This document shows, in pieces, positions 31,437 through 42,577 of a stretch of DNA of 64,000 bases. Each line of letters starts with the position of its first letter. Position 1 is the first letter of the stretch. Origin of the DNA: Gari tellinella. Lineage: Eukaryota > Mollusca > Bivalvia > Cardiida > Psammobiidae. Under the pieces are notes generated by a model, which saw nothing but the letters and a program-made list of their open reading frames with translations, had not been told where the DNA came from and did no database searches. The DNA lies in contig OV277866.1 in NCBI GenBank assembly GCA_922989275.2, positions 78,404,328-78,468,327 of the forward strand, written 5' to 3'. The position numbers and the translations under genes were made by a program.

Positions 31437-31687
31437 GGCGTACTCACATCATGCATGGTTTGGTGAAGGCATAAAGATGTTAGTGTTTCAAAAATGTCCT
31501 TATCTGGGGCTCTAAATGTGACCTATTTTAAATCATGTGTAGCGAAACCGTCAGCCGAACGAAAGTATATCTAACTCATGTATGGGTTAATAAATAGAGA
31601 CATATGAAGCACACTATTATACAGAAGCAAACAGATAAAACATTTGATTACCAAAAAGAGCCGTCGGATAATATTGTAGCTCTCATA

Positions 31688-31930
31688 TTAATAATATGAT
31701 GATGATTGTAGCTCTCAAATTATTTATATGATGATGATGATGATGGTATGATGATGATGATGATGATATTATTTATATGATGATGATGATGATGATATTA
31801 TTTATATGATGATGATGATGATGATGGTATTATTTATATGATGATGATGATGATGGTATGATGATGATGATGATGATATTATTTATATGATGATGATGAT
31901 GATGATGGTATGATGATGATGATGATGACG

Positions 31931-31971
<41 letters not shown>

Positions 31972-32277
31972 ATTATTTATATGATGATGATGATGATGGT
32001 ATTATTTATATGATGATGATGATGATGGTATGATGATGAGGATGATGACGAGGATGATGATGATGATGATGATATTATTTATATGATGATGATGATGATG
32101 GTATTATTTATATGATGATGATGATGATGGTATGATGATGATGATGATGACGAGGATGATGATGATGATGATGATGATGATGGTATTATTTATATGATGA
32201 TGATGATGATGGTATGATGATGATGATGATGCTGGTGATGATGGTATGATGATGATGATGATGATGATGATGATGGT

Positions 32278-32331
<54 letters not shown>

Positions 32332-32607
32332 GTATGATGGTGATGATGATGATGGTATGATGATGATGATGATGGTATGATGATGATGATGATGATGATG
32401 ATGATGGTATGATGATGATGATGATGGTATGATGATGATGATGATGGTATGATGATGATGATGATGATGATGATGGTATTATTTATATGATGATGATGAT
32501 GATGATGATGATGATGGTATGATGATGATGATGATGATGATGATGATGGTATGATGATGATGATGATGGTATGATGATGATGATGATGATGGTATGATGA
32601 TGATGGT

Positions 32608-32639
<32 letters not shown>

Positions 32640-32689
32640 ATTATTTATATGATGATGATGATGATGGTATGATGATGATGATGATGACG

Positions 32690-32722
<33 letters not shown>

Positions 32723-33051
32723 GTATTATTTATATGATGATGATGATGATGGTATGATGATGATGATGATGACGAGGATGATGATGATGATGATGATGAT
32801 GGTATTATTTATATGATGATGATGATGATGGTATGATGATGATGATGATGACGAGGATGATGATGATGATGATGATGATGATGGTATTATTTATATGATG
32901 ATGATGATGATTGTATGATGATGATGATGATGACGAGGATGATGATGATGATGATGATGATGGTATTATTTATATGATGATGATGATGATGGTATGATGA
33001 TGATGATGATGATGATGGTATGATGATGATGATGATGATGATGATGATGGT

Positions 33052-33090
<39 letters not shown>

Positions 33091-33092
33091 GT

Positions 33093-33125
<33 letters not shown>

Positions 33126-33206
33126 GTATGATGATGATGATGATGATGATGGTATGATGATGATGATGATGATGGTGACGAGGATGATGATGAGGAGGAG
33201 GATGAT
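31688..33206. repeat. 1.5-kb ATG/GAT trinucleotide satellite with higher-order units
   Basis: The base repeat is ATG (GAT), punctuated by GGTATG, by ATTATTTATATG (16 occurrences) and by GATGACGAGGATG (8 occurrences). Between 32640 and 32990 a composite unit of about 80-95 bp containing both punctuations repeats four times. Apparent long reading frames rich in His, Ser or Ile are artefacts of the repeat. Confidence 0.95.
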
Positions 33207-33406
33207 ACTTGTCCCAAACATTCGCATATCCTTTACCTATTTGAGCGTTGTGTCTACGAAAGAGGACATTGGCTATTAATACCACCCTTGAATAAAATCA
33301 TATCTATCTATATCTACAATGAACTCTTCAAGCAAGTATGCAGGGAGAGTTCCTTGCAATAAAAGATACCTGTAAACATTCTTGAAAATTGTATTACATG
33401 GGTGCT

Positions 33407-33674
33407 TTAACCCTTTCATGATCAAATTTATCAGGAGGTTTTAACACCCCCCCCCCCCCCCCCCCCTCCCCCTTCACCGCCATATTGTCGTCCACTTATT
33501 AAATATTATTGTCTGCAATATCGTTTCAAAGTAAGATTTAAGACAGTATTACTGACCAGATTTAAAAAAATGCATGGCAAACAATGTAAATTTGATCCTG
33601 ATCGACGTCTGATAAGGATCAAAGTTGTTTGCAAATTGATGCGCTTTATGGCATCATTGAGAGTGAAAGGTTTA
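33407..33674. mobile_element. TTAA-A MITE with expanded poly-C
   Basis: TTAACCCTTTCATGATC to GAGTGAAAGGTTTAA. A C-run of 20 plus 5 lies at 33447-33472, replacing the usual TACCCCTTCACCG. The hairpin is an abbreviated alpha (GATCCTGATCGACGTCTGAT at 33594). Confidence 0.7.
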
Positions 33675-34140
33675 AAGAGTCACACTGCAATGTTTATCAA
33701 ATTATCCATACAGCACTGAGCAGATCATTTCATAAGAAAGTGCAGGGGCTAAATTGCGACTTCTCATCAGCGTATATAATATGTATACTGTTTGTAAATG
33801 TATACTTTGTGAGCAACACGGACAGGCAATAATTGGTAAAGACTCGAAATTTATATACATGTACAACCAAAAATGTGTATAGCCTTAAGCTTGTTGTGCA
33901 TACATGTGCTATATATGATATGATATGATTTTATTCTTCCTTCAGACTAACAAGTCCATGAGGCATGTAATGCATGTTGTAAACCAACAAAAGCATGTAA
34001 TACATAAACAAGCAAACAGTTATGACAATAAAGATGCATTTAGCGGAGATATATAGGTGTAGTGTTTTGTCTGCAACAATTGTCGTTTGCTATGTTTCTT
34101 AAAATAAAACTTTCAAAAATTATTTTCAAAACAGGGTCAG
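33675..34140. other. No recognised feature
   Basis: AT-rich spacer containing a short TATGA repeat near 33910. No coding or family signal is seen. Confidence 0.3.
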
Positions 34141-34217
34141 AGTGTCAAACAGTTCGGACCCTGATGAGACGCCGCGTCACGCGGCGTCTCATCAGGATCC
34201 AAACTGTTTGCAAAGGT
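34141..34217. repeat. Alpha hairpin, GATGAG variant
   Basis: CAAACAGTTCGGACCCTGAT with GAGACGCCGCGTCACGCGG and a nearly exact complement to CAAACTGTTTG. Like family L it uses GATGAG paired with CTCATC. Confidence 0.6.
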
Positions 34218-34228
34218 ACATTGGCAGT

Positions 34229-34610
34229 CATAGATAGATAGATATTTTATTTCAACTTGTACATAGTACATCGTTATCAATATCATACAAAACATTAATA
34301 CTACATATAGGTCACGTTTCTATCATTTCATATACATACACAATAACAAAAGAATTCATGCAACTATTTCAATACACTTGTATAGGCAATTTACTAATTA
34401 AATACACTATTCAAGATGCGTAGTTTGAGATGACTCACGTAGTAGAGTTAACTAAACTATTTCTCCTGTTAAAAGCATATTTTATGTAAAGAGCAAGGTT
34501 GATCAGTTCCTGATTATTCGTATCCGCCGCTGCATGTAACATGGTAAGAAATTCAGAATTATCTAATCCACCCCTGAATCTTGAAATAGACTATTCCATG
34601 ATGATGGTGT
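34229..34610 (-). pseudogene. 3' end of a non-LTR retrotransposon with a C-terminal protein remnant
   Basis: On the minus strand an open stretch of about 49 codons (about 34435-34582) ends in TGA. It reads SEFLTMLHAAADTNNQEL then INLALYIKYAFNRRN, which resembles the C-terminal tail of some LINE ORF2 proteins. A 3' untranslated part follows, ending AAATAAAATATC and a (TATC)n tail at 34231-34244. 5'-truncated. Confidence 0.55.
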
Positions 34611-34639
34611 TTCCAATTCAACCATGCTCATTTATTTTA

Positions 34640-34820
34640 CTTTCAAAGTTAATTTTACCAATGAATATAATTATTGTCAAATGACAAACAGTGTTAACCC
34701 TGATCATAATGTTCTTTTAGGGTCCCTCTGGCCTGGGTATACACTGTTTGCAAAGTGCAAGTGTACTCTGTACTCGTACCCTTCTTGTTAAAGAGCGAGT
34801 ATACTCGTTGCTATAGGATT
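34640..34820. mobile_element. TTAA-C MITE, decayed
   Basis: GACAAACAGTGTTAACCCTG ... GGCCTGGGTATACACTGTTT at 34682-34750 is an eroded gamma hairpin. The right segment contains GCGAGTATACTCGTTG, as in the subfamily at 17466. Confidence 0.5.
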
Positions 34821-34851
34821 TCATGATATAAACATTTCCCTATAAGAAAAG

Positions 34852-35035
34852 TGCAGTAGACCTCTCTATCACGACCACTAAAAGACAGATGGCCGCTTCA
34901 AGCATTGTGAAAGTGAAACAGAAAGCTCCTGTAGGAGCTTTCTGTTTCACTTTCACATTGCTTTAAGCAGTCACCTGTCTAAAGCGACTAATATTTGACA
35001 CAATTTAGTGGTCGTAATAGAGAGGCACTACTGTA
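34852..35035. mobile_element. TA-F MITE
   Basis: CAGTAGACCTCTCTATCACG is inverted at the right as TAATAGAGAGGCACTACTGTA. A perfect beta' hairpin (GTGAAAGTGAAACAGAAAGC and complement) lies at about 34907-34966. Confidence 0.8.
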
Positions 35036-35249
35036 TTAACCCTTAGCCTGCCACTCACGATTATAGCTCCATATGCAAACAGCTTGGATCCGGATAAGAC
35101 GCCGAGTAACTCGGCGTCTCATCCGGATCCAAGCTGTTTGACACTCGGACAACATTTTCAGCAATTTTGGGCAACTTTGAAGCACTTTGAAACTTGAAGC
35201 AGGCGAGAAATATAGCAGACGACAATTTATTTGGCGGGCTAAGGGTTAA
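35036..35249. mobile_element. TTAA-L MITE, copy 2
   Basis: Same length and about 98% identical to 27489-27702. One arm change (GATAAG facing CTCATC) breaks a single hairpin pair. It abuts the end of the preceding F element. Confidence 0.9.
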
Positions 35250-35254
35250 GTACC

Positions 35255-35530
35255 CTTTATTTACTCAAACATCTAAATGCAGAGTGAGGGTGAAGCAGAA
35301 AGCAGTCACTTTATGTGTCGGTAGAAAGCTCATTTCCACGACGTCAGCTGCTTTAAACAAATGTTGTCTGCTGTTATTTCTCAAATTTAAATTATAGTTC
35401 AAAATGAAGATCGCAATTTGTGTCAAACAGTTTGGACCCTATTCAGACGCTAAGTTACATGGTGTCTGATCAGGATCCAAACTGTTAAACAGCTTGCAAA
35501 GAATCATTTTACTCGGGGTATAAAGGTACC
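35255..35530. repeat. Decayed F and M fragments
   Basis: GTGAAGCAGAAAGC ... GTAGAAAGCTC resembles a broken beta' hairpin. An M-like segment (TGTTATTTCTCAAATTTAAA) follows, with an alpha hairpin (CAAACAGTTTGGACCCTATT ... TGATCAGGATCC) at 35421-35487. Confidence 0.45.
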
Positions 35531-35692
35531 GTAGTGAAAGAGGTAAAAAGTGAAAACCACCCGCGGAACACATTTAATGAGCGCAGTAAAGTTACCTGAG
35601 TGCCGTTTACATTATGATATCCAATACATGTGTACAAATATAAGTCCTGGAAACTATACACGCAACACTCTTTTATATAGCCTTAACCCCTT

Positions 35693-36040
35693 CACTGTCA
35701 TGACGTCATCAATTTAAAAAAAATTGTCGTCTGCTTTTATTTCTAAAAAATTAAATTTACACTGTAAACCCAAGTGTTCTAGTATAGAACATGTAATGAA
35801 CGCCTATTTGCAACAGATATTGCACGCGTCATGACGCGTACATGTGTTCAGTAAGTGTTTAAGATTTAATGGTAGTGTTCAATTTTTGAACACTTAGTGA
35901 TCCTAAACTGAACAACTAATGAACACATTTCCTATAGGAAAATTCTTTCTACATGTATGTTTTTTGATTTAAGAAATATTGAAATTGGTGTCAAACAGTT
36001 TGCAAATAGTAATACTCGGGGTACGGCAGTAATCGCGAGG
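35693..36040. mobile_element. TTAA-M MITE interrupted, hairpin lost
   Basis: It starts TTAACCCCTTCACTGTCATG and ends near ACGGCAGTAATCG. About 200 bp of unrelated sequence (from ACACTGTAAACCCAAGTG to about 35960) interrupts the body. The hairpin is reduced to CAAACAGTTTGC. The insert contains GTCATGACGCGTACATG palindromic motifs. Confidence 0.45.
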
Positions 36041-36165
36041 CGGTAAATACATGACATGTTTAGCTATTAGATTTCGAAACACGCAATTCAAGTCGCCAAA
36101 GGCGACTTTGTAAACAGTAAAGAACTAAAGATCCATATCGGCCGTGAATAAATATTGACAAGAAT

Positions 36166-36230
36166 GTCAACAGTTTGCAACCTGACCAGGCGCTGAGTGA
36201 CTCGGCGTCTGATCAGGAACTTAAATGTTA
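36166..36230. repeat. Decayed alpha hairpin
   Basis: CAACAGTTTGCAACCTGACC pairs with TCTGATCAGGAAC around GGCGCTGAGTGACTCGGCG. Confidence 0.45.
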
Positions 36231-36235
36231 GCTAA

Positions 36236-36415
36236 TCCTTAGATTTCCAAATTTTACATTTTTCAAGCACGATTACTTCAAATAGGTTGAACGTAAAGCA
36301 GAATGTGCCTTAAGGCCCCTGGCGCATTCTGCTTTCTTTCAGCCTGCTTTAAGCTATCATCTGCCAGGATAAAAATCCGAAACAATCGAGAAAATCCGTA
36401 GAAATGGCAGCCCTG
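36236..36415. mobile_element. CAGGG-I MITE, left end lost
   Basis: AGATTTCCAAATTTTACATT, a beta hairpin with a widened loop (GCCTTAAGGCCCCTGGCGC), then GAAATGGCAGCCCTG. Confidence 0.6.
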
Positions 36416-36849
36416 CCCATTATACAGTAGGCCTATACATCGAGCTTGACACAATGACTTTAGTTATCCCCATCAGGGACGTAACGGTAATATTATACGT
36501 TCCTGTCCCCATGTTTCACTTGTCAAGTAGTGTCATGTTTTATTAATGCACGTCTCGATGTCTGCATATCTCAGGTCTCGTCCGAATTATCTTACACGAT
36601 AATTACATTTCCTTATAAACAAATCCCCCCCTACCATATTATCAACAGCTAGTTAGCGGGAATTTGATATCACTCCTTTCAAACAGGGTCGTGGACAGCC
36701 TGATATCATGGACAAGCTAGAACGTAATTGTGGATATAAATGCTTAATTAATGCACTTCAAAGGTAGTATATCAAAAGCTGTCTAGGACAAAACCAGGTA
36801 GTTGCATGCATAAAGGTACATGTAGTAGGCTCCCAATGAAACTTATGAA
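36416..36849. other. No recognised feature
   Basis: Spacer sequence without coding frames; GGACGTAACGGTAATATTAT ... ATAATTACATT gives only weak symmetry. Confidence 0.3.
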
Positions 36850-37006
36850 AGCTGGCCAATATCGGTATTTTACATAGTGCGATCAGCTGTTCTCGTAAAC
36901 TGACCATTGATGACCATGATCGAGCATAATTTGGTACGAATTATCAGTTGACGAGAACGGCCGATGGATCTAGATCTACCAAAGTACCGATATTGACCGG
37001 CATTAG
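36850..37006. repeat. Foldback element, 157 bp
   Basis: The outer arms GCTGGCCAATATCGGTA and TACCGATATTGACCGGC are complementary with two mismatches. The inner arms GTTCTCGTAAACTGA and TCAGTTGACGAGAAC pair with one mismatch. Confidence 0.6.
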
Positions 37007-37019
37007 CCCTATATCAGTA

Positions 37020-38165
37020 ATAAGTTAAATAACGACTTTTATTTCATGTGGATTGTATATTTGGTACAGTATCAAACAAACCAATGTTCAATATGGTCCA
37101 CCAACAACATTGTAGGAATAAACAACATATTTTTGACGTTCATGACGGTATGACTACATTAGCTTCGCAGGGGGTAAATTTCGTAAACGCCCGAAGGGCG
37201 TTTACGTTTAATTTACCCCCCCCCCCCCCCCCCGAAGCTAATGTAGTCATACCGTCATGAGCGGCAAAGAGATGTTTATTCCTTATATTTATATTTTCTG
37301 TCTTGTCAATTTAATGTGTTTATTGGCCAGATTTGTTTTTCTGTATAAGAATTTATCATATACCGGTCAAAGAGGTTTGATAGATGTAATGTTGATGTAA
37401 TAGACATTCCAGTTTTCTAAATATGGTGAGAAAGTAGTCCCAACTACATGTACTGTAACTGTATTAAAAATTCAGGATTTTTTCCAGTAAACTTTCTCTC
37501 TGTGAATGGAAAAGACTTACAAGGCAAACAAATAACAGTGCAACTTGAATATCTATTGCAAAAGTACATTCTAAAAATACAGGTCGCGGTTGTTTTCTTA
37601 ACCCATTTTATTTACACACATAGCAACGCGATGGCAACGACCTATGGGTCTGTATCATTCCGCTAGTGTCATATGACCGTCGACCAATGGGAGCTTAGTG
37701 TTCAGTGCCCGATGTAGTCTATTTGAAGAAGTCCACGAATAGCACGGGGGAAATCCGAACTGGCTAAAACCAGTTTGGAAGTGTAGGTTCATCGGCAGGT
37801 GTACTGCATATTTTTAATAGGATTACATAAAGACTTTACAGGGTGAATGTAAATATTAACATATATACTGTATGTATGATATACATGTAAAACACGAATC
37901 ATGTGCGAAGGGAACAAAACCACCAAAAATGGCAATATAGATTAGTATTTTTTAAACATTTGCAAACAGAGTAGACCCAGAATAGACAGTTCCTGAAGAA
38001 GCTCTCCACAGGGACTACTCTGTTTACTTAGAAATTTTTAAAGAACAAGCTGAAAATAATAATGTATAAGTGTCATTCTGAGAATTCAAGATTTGTTATT
38101 TATACACGAATATTCAATAGGAAGAGGCAAAATGAAGCCCAAATAAAACGACTTTGTAGCAAAGC
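37020..38165 (-). mobile_element. Family K non-LTR 3' end carrying insertions
   Basis: 37020-37130 matches the K tail and 37880-38155 matches the K upstream part as seen at 3262-3620, including the gamma-like palindrome (37963-38030). About 750 bp between them is extra sequence containing the hairpin at 37139-37261. Confidence 0.55.
37139..37261. repeat. Large hairpin with poly-C
   Basis: TCATGACGGTATGACTACAT and the following TAGCTTCG are matched exactly by their complement at 37234-37261. Inside, GTAAACGCCC faces GGGCGTTTAC, and an enlarged C-run interrupts the right arm. Confidence 0.8.
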
Positions 38166-38221
38166 CCTACCTTTTTTCTACAGCAAAAGGTCTACTAGAT
38201 ATCGTAACGGCACTATAGATC

Positions 38222-38471
38222 TACAGTGGAGAAAACGTTATTCTTTCCCAATAAACGGGTTTACGCTAAAACTATTATTTGCAGTGCAAACAGTTTGGAG
38301 CCAGATCAGACGCCGGGTAACCCGGCGTCTGATCAGGCTCCAAACTGTTTGCCACCAAGATAAACATGAATTATCAGAATTTTCCAAAAATTGTACTTTT
38401 CTACGTTTTAGTGCTTTGCGTTTGCGTACGTTTGCGTTTAAACGGGAAAGAATAACAGATTCTCCACTGTA
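38222..38471. mobile_element. TA-E MITE, full length
   Basis: TACAGTGGAGAAAACGTTAT to GATTCTCCACTGTA. The alpha hairpin in the GGGTAACCC form lies at about 38286-38350. Nearly the same sequence as 22158-22407. Confidence 0.9.
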
Positions 38472-38627
38472 CATAAAACGAATACAGTAAAACTGGTACG
38501 ATTTCCTACCCTAGGATATCTACAATCCTCGAATTCAACATTATTTGAAATTTTCCATATCACAGAAAGTGTTAGAATTATGAATGACAGTAGGTCCATA
38601 CAAATATCCCATGTCTGACACAGTCAC

Positions 38628-38705
38628 AGGGTGACAGTAAAATTGTCAACAAAGCTGACGAGGTTGACATCATTTTCCGAAATTTGACAACTTTACTATC
38701 ATCCT
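38628..38705. repeat. Small foldback, 78 bp
   Basis: AGGGTGACAGTAAAATTGTC is mirrored by GACAACTTTACTATCATCCT with four mismatches. Confidence 0.5.
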
Positions 38706-38929
38706 ATCATTGGCTACATATCAGGCATGTGATATTTATTTTATAGACCGAAACCCTGGTTTTTAACCAGGAAATTTAGATCTTTCCTAAATTGGCTGGA
38801 GTCTTGAATGTAACTAGATCTAGATCCGTATGCGATTCATAATGAAATTCAATATTTATAAAACGATTGGAATTTGAAGGAATTGTACAAAATCTAAGCT
38901 GTATCTACCCATTACATAAATAATTTTTG

Positions 38930-39115
38930 TTTGTTTGTTTCGTTTGTTAACGTCCGTTTCTGCCATCTATAGGCTAATTGGACGCCACAGAGAGAGGGGA
39001 GCGGATACAGAGAACCAGGGCGCGATGCCCTACTCTTATTATCGAAATAGTTATCTGGTTCTTTTAGATGCCAAGTGTAAAACACTCATACATCGAAATC
39101 GCAACCCCTGACGTC
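38930..39115 (-). mobile_element. SINE-1, copy 2, head-truncated
   Basis: It matches 180-340 closely (for example CGTCCGTTTCTGCC and GGTTCTTTTAGATGCC) and keeps the TTTG repeats at its 3' end. The tRNA-like head is reduced to about 15 bases. Confidence 0.7.
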
Positions 39116-39231
39116 CAATAAATAATCGTGCATACGATTTAAACTATTATTACACCTCGCTTTGAGTTACAATGTTAATTTCCCATTGACCAAAATTCAA
39201 CATTTTGTTGTCTTTTACATCCATTCTAAAA

Positions 39232-39435
39232 TATACTGTCATTCTTTATGATATTCTTTTTGTGACGTCACTCTATATATTTTTCTCAAATCTTAAAAAT
39301 ACTGCCAGCTATCTAATATTACTATTTTGTGACGTCACTCTATATGATATCATTTTTCTCTATACTTAAAAATACTGTCAGCTATATGATATTACTTTTG
39401 TGACGTCACTCTATATGATATTATTTTCTCTATTC
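39232..39435 (+). repeat. Tandem repeat, about 70-bp unit with TGACGTCA
   Basis: Three units share TTGTGACGTCACTCTATAT and CTTAAAAATACTG; anchors lie at 39261, 39328 and 39399. Each unit has one TGACGTCA, the consensus CREB/ATF palindrome. Confidence 0.75.
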
Positions 39436-39581
39436 TTGAGATGGGTTGATATAAATGAGACGTCGTTTTCGCGCGTTACGTTTTTGGCGGCTCTAAATTT
39501 GTATTTACAACATATTTTATAAAATACAAACGAGACGAGTCCACAGTCAGGGTTGATAAGCTCCGTGTAATAAAATAAATA

Positions 39582-39688
39582 TTAGATGGGCATCATGGCA
39601 GTTTGCGCAACTTTGGCTTCGCCTCGAGGTGACATTCTGTTTCTCGGGTTGACAATTTGAATGTCACACAAACTGCCATCTAATAATT
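39582..39688. repeat. Foldback, 107 bp
   Basis: TTAGATGG...GGCAGTTTG at the left faces CAAACTGCCATCTAA at the right. GTGACATTC and GAATGTCAC pair inside. Confidence 0.6.
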
Positions 39689-39755
39689 AGATCTATATAA
39701 TATCATGAGAACTAGATCTAGACTGGGGTCAGACTTCTATTGTGACGGTCCCACC

Positions 39756-39801
39756 GGGGGGAGGGGGGGGGGGGGGGGGAGGGGGGGGAGGGGGGGGGGG
39801 G
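39756..39801 (+). repeat. Poly-G tract with three A interruptions
   Basis: Runs of 6, 17, 8 and 12 G separated by single A. Four G-runs could form a quadruplex. Exact lengths are prone to assembly error. Confidence 0.8.
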
Positions 39802-40195
39802 CAACTACGTATTATCATCAAACTGTTTTATTGCTACGACGGTAGGCCTAGATCTAGAGCCAAATATAGGATCACAATATTATTATTATCACGATTCCCA
39901 ATGGCATGCAGAACCTATGTCAGATATGAAAGTTAAATATCCCTACCTAATTCGACAGAGTCTAGTCCCAACTTCACTTCAATTCAATTTGAATAATACT
40001 AAAGTCGACTCAAATCAATACCACCTACAACATTCAATATGTCGTCATCATTATTACTATGTGACGTCATACACTGCTCAACTCGCCGATATGTAGTGTT
40101 GGGAATCAGACGGGAAATCACAATCGATAATAGGAAACTCTAAACCGATTGATTATCGATTGTACAATCGGGTGTTTTGCTTTTTATGCTTTGGG
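39802..40195. other. No recognised feature
   Basis: One short palindrome pair, CAATCGATAA (40121) and TTATCGATTG (40152), is seen. Otherwise featureless. Confidence 0.3.
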
Positions 40196-40585
40196 TTAAA
40201 ATTTTGCTTGTTAAAGACATCTCCTGACGACCTTTCGATCATAACGCCTTGCCAGACAATTTCCTTGCAAAAAGCATGGATCTTATGGACTAGTCCAAAC
40301 ATTTAGACGTATCTACATGATGATGTCCCTATTTAACAGTCAACTTTCATTAATCTGATATTTTCATTTTACACTTATCATGCATGTAACGTTCCAGAAA
40401 ATGTAAAAATGTGAAATAGCTACGTCAGGTCTTATTTATAGGACTACTTATGGACATGTGCGTAGTGAGACCCAACCTTTATTATATTCGATAGTTTGGT
40501 TGGAAATAACCATTGAACATCACTAGAGCATGAGTATAATCTGGGCCTCACCAGGTAAATTGAGATTAGTATAGCATGTGATGCA
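40196..40585 (+). repeat. Dispersed repeat Q, copy 1
   Basis: Segments such as CACTAGAGCATGAGTATAAT and GATCATAACGCCTTGCCAGA recur as reverse complement at 47060-47308. No coding frame is shared. The family is unknown to me. Confidence 0.65.
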
Positions 40586-40644
40586 TGCTTTGACAGTTAA
40601 ATTCACACCTATCCAGACAGGGGGGGGGGGATAGATAGATCTAC

Positions 40645-40801
40645 TAAAGCAGGCTGAAAGTAAAGCAGAATGCTTTAAGTAGTCACGTGTCAACAAAACT
40701 AGAAACAGGCTACGGGGTAAAGGTACGATTCGTAAATTTGCACTTGAAAAACGCAAATTTGGAAATCTTAGGATAGTGCATGTCAACTTATGGCAGCCTG
40801 T
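40645..40801. mobile_element. CAGGG-I MITE (reverse), hairpin collapsed
   Basis: AAAGCAGGCTGAAAGTAAAG then GCAGAATGCTTTAAG shows loss of most of the right arm. CTAGAAACAGGCTACGGGGT and the terminal TTATGGCAGCCTG follow. Confidence 0.55.
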
Positions 40802-41849
40802 TGTTACACCATCTGAAACAGCAATGGAAATATTCACAAATCTAAAAAGGCTTGAAAACCGGATAATGTTCATTGACATGTCACTTTTATTCTAAAGTAG
40901 CCTACAAATAATAGACTATCTATCAAGCAAACAATTAACATCACTTATTCACCATAAACATGCTCCAATAGTCTTCTAGCATAAATAGTAAGAGACAGAA
41001 TACATCGGTACAAACAGGTGTGTATTCTTTGAACAATATTAGATCTATGCTGCTGTCTTAATTTTTAAGATACGGCTAGATCTACATAACATTTCTAAAT
41101 TGTCCTAATTTCTGTATGTTTGTCTTTGAAACATACAAATAAAGATTGTTTGTTTTAATCATATAAAAAGAAATTGTCTAAATAGTAAAAACATGTAGAT
41201 TTATACGAAATATAGTTTTATGATATGCCTTCGTATGATATCGAGCGTTTCCGCGTGTATCTGCCGAGCAAAATACAAGAGTCTGTATCAGCCACCTTGT
41301 ATCAGCCACTTTGTATTTTACTCTAGATCTACACAACTTACAATTTATACTGATGACGATACATGTACATGTATATGTAAACAACAGTGCAGGTACATTA
41401 AACCATCGATACAACATGACATATTTAATTTCGATGTTATACAATAAGGTTATTTATAACATAACAGACGGCGTGAGCGTTGAATAACACCCGTTGTTTA
41501 AATGTCATATATAACTAGTTATATAACTATGCAAATGAGGTTCGCCACGACGTCGTTTACTTGTGACGTAATTAAAATGCGTTCTATGTGTTCGATGTCC
41601 AACGTCTTCATTCCATCATGTAGATTCAATTTATAGATTTTTGGTGTAATTAATCAATATTAGATCTACATGAAAGTGTTTATTGATACATATAACAACA
41701 TAAACCTTATGCTTGTGAACGGGTTAATTTGGAACAACTTTTTTCCTGTATAGATATAGATCTTCTTATATCGCGCTTAGCATTCTCTTGACCTCCAAGG
41801 CTGCGATAATTGGCATTTCTATGTTATGTTATAAAAAGAATATAACATT
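40802..41849. other. AT-rich spacer, nothing recognised
   Basis: About 1 kb without family matches. GAAACATACAAATAAAGATTG near 41129 may be a truncated retrotransposon 3' end, but no tail or duplication supports it. Confidence 0.3.
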
Positions 41850-41972
41850 CGTGTTAATAATTTATTGGATTTATCAAACTCGTCGTTTTAGAAAACGATA
41901 AAAACTCGACAAAGCCTCGTTTTTATCGTTTTCTAAAAGACTCGTTTAATAAATCCAATAAATTATGAACAC
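41850..41972. repeat. Inverted repeat, 123 bp
   Basis: GTGTTAATAATTTATTGGAT ... CGTTTTAGAAAACGATAAAA is mirrored by TTTTATCGTTTTCTAAAAGA ... ATCCAATAAATTATGAACAC. Arms of about 55 bp contain few mismatches. Confidence 0.7.
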
Positions 41973-42036
41973 TCATGTAATATCCTATATGTACATTTCA
42001 ATATTAATGGTAAACAACAAATACAGTAATTGCATT

Positions 42037-42283
42037 TACAATGGAGAAAACCTTACTCTTTTCCCGTTTTTAAAACGCAAACGAAACGCAGACGCAACAC
42101 ATTAAAATGTAAAGTCATGGCATTTTGACAATTCTAACTAATCATGATAGTCTGAGTGGCAAACAGTTTGGAGACTGATCAGACGCCGGGTTATCTGGCT
42201 CCAAAATGTTTGCAATGGAAATGAACATTTTACGGTAAACGCGTTTACCGTATTTGGAAAGGATAACTTTCCCACCACTTTAT
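42037..42283. mobile_element. TA-E MITE, diverged
   Basis: TACAATGGAGAAAACCTTAC to TTTCCCACCACTTTA. The hairpin is partly collapsed (GATCAGACGCCGGGTTATCTGG). Confidence 0.65.
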
Positions 42284-42577
42284 AAGTTGCCTTATTGACC
42301 CTGTAGGTAACCACTTTCAATTGCAGATAGATCTATAAATAATGTAGATAGCCGCGGGAAAGTCATCTATGAAATTAGTTATTCCAAAACCAAATTACCC
42401 TACACGGATCACTTGAAGCGATTTGAATCAAATTTCTTTAGTATAGGCCCTACTCTCAGTTTATAGTTTTTGAAGATGGAATACGGTCCTAACAGCGGAC
42501 AAGGTGTAGTGGGTCAACAGAATCAACAACACGTTCAATAATTGATATTTCATCGAAAATCAACTATCTAACCTGTT

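Noticed and set aside
32887..33285. Long minus-strand frames rich in His, Ser or Ile
   Set aside because: All three frames of a pure trinucleotide repeat are open; no start context, domain or non-repeat sequence supports a protein.
33447..33472. Poly-C tract as a telomere-like or regulatory element
   Set aside because: It lies inside an A MITE where other copies have a short C-run; simple expansion, and the length may be an assembly artefact.
41530..41540. ATGCAAAT octamer as a POU-factor site
   Set aside because: A single 8-mer in AT-rich DNA is expected by chance.
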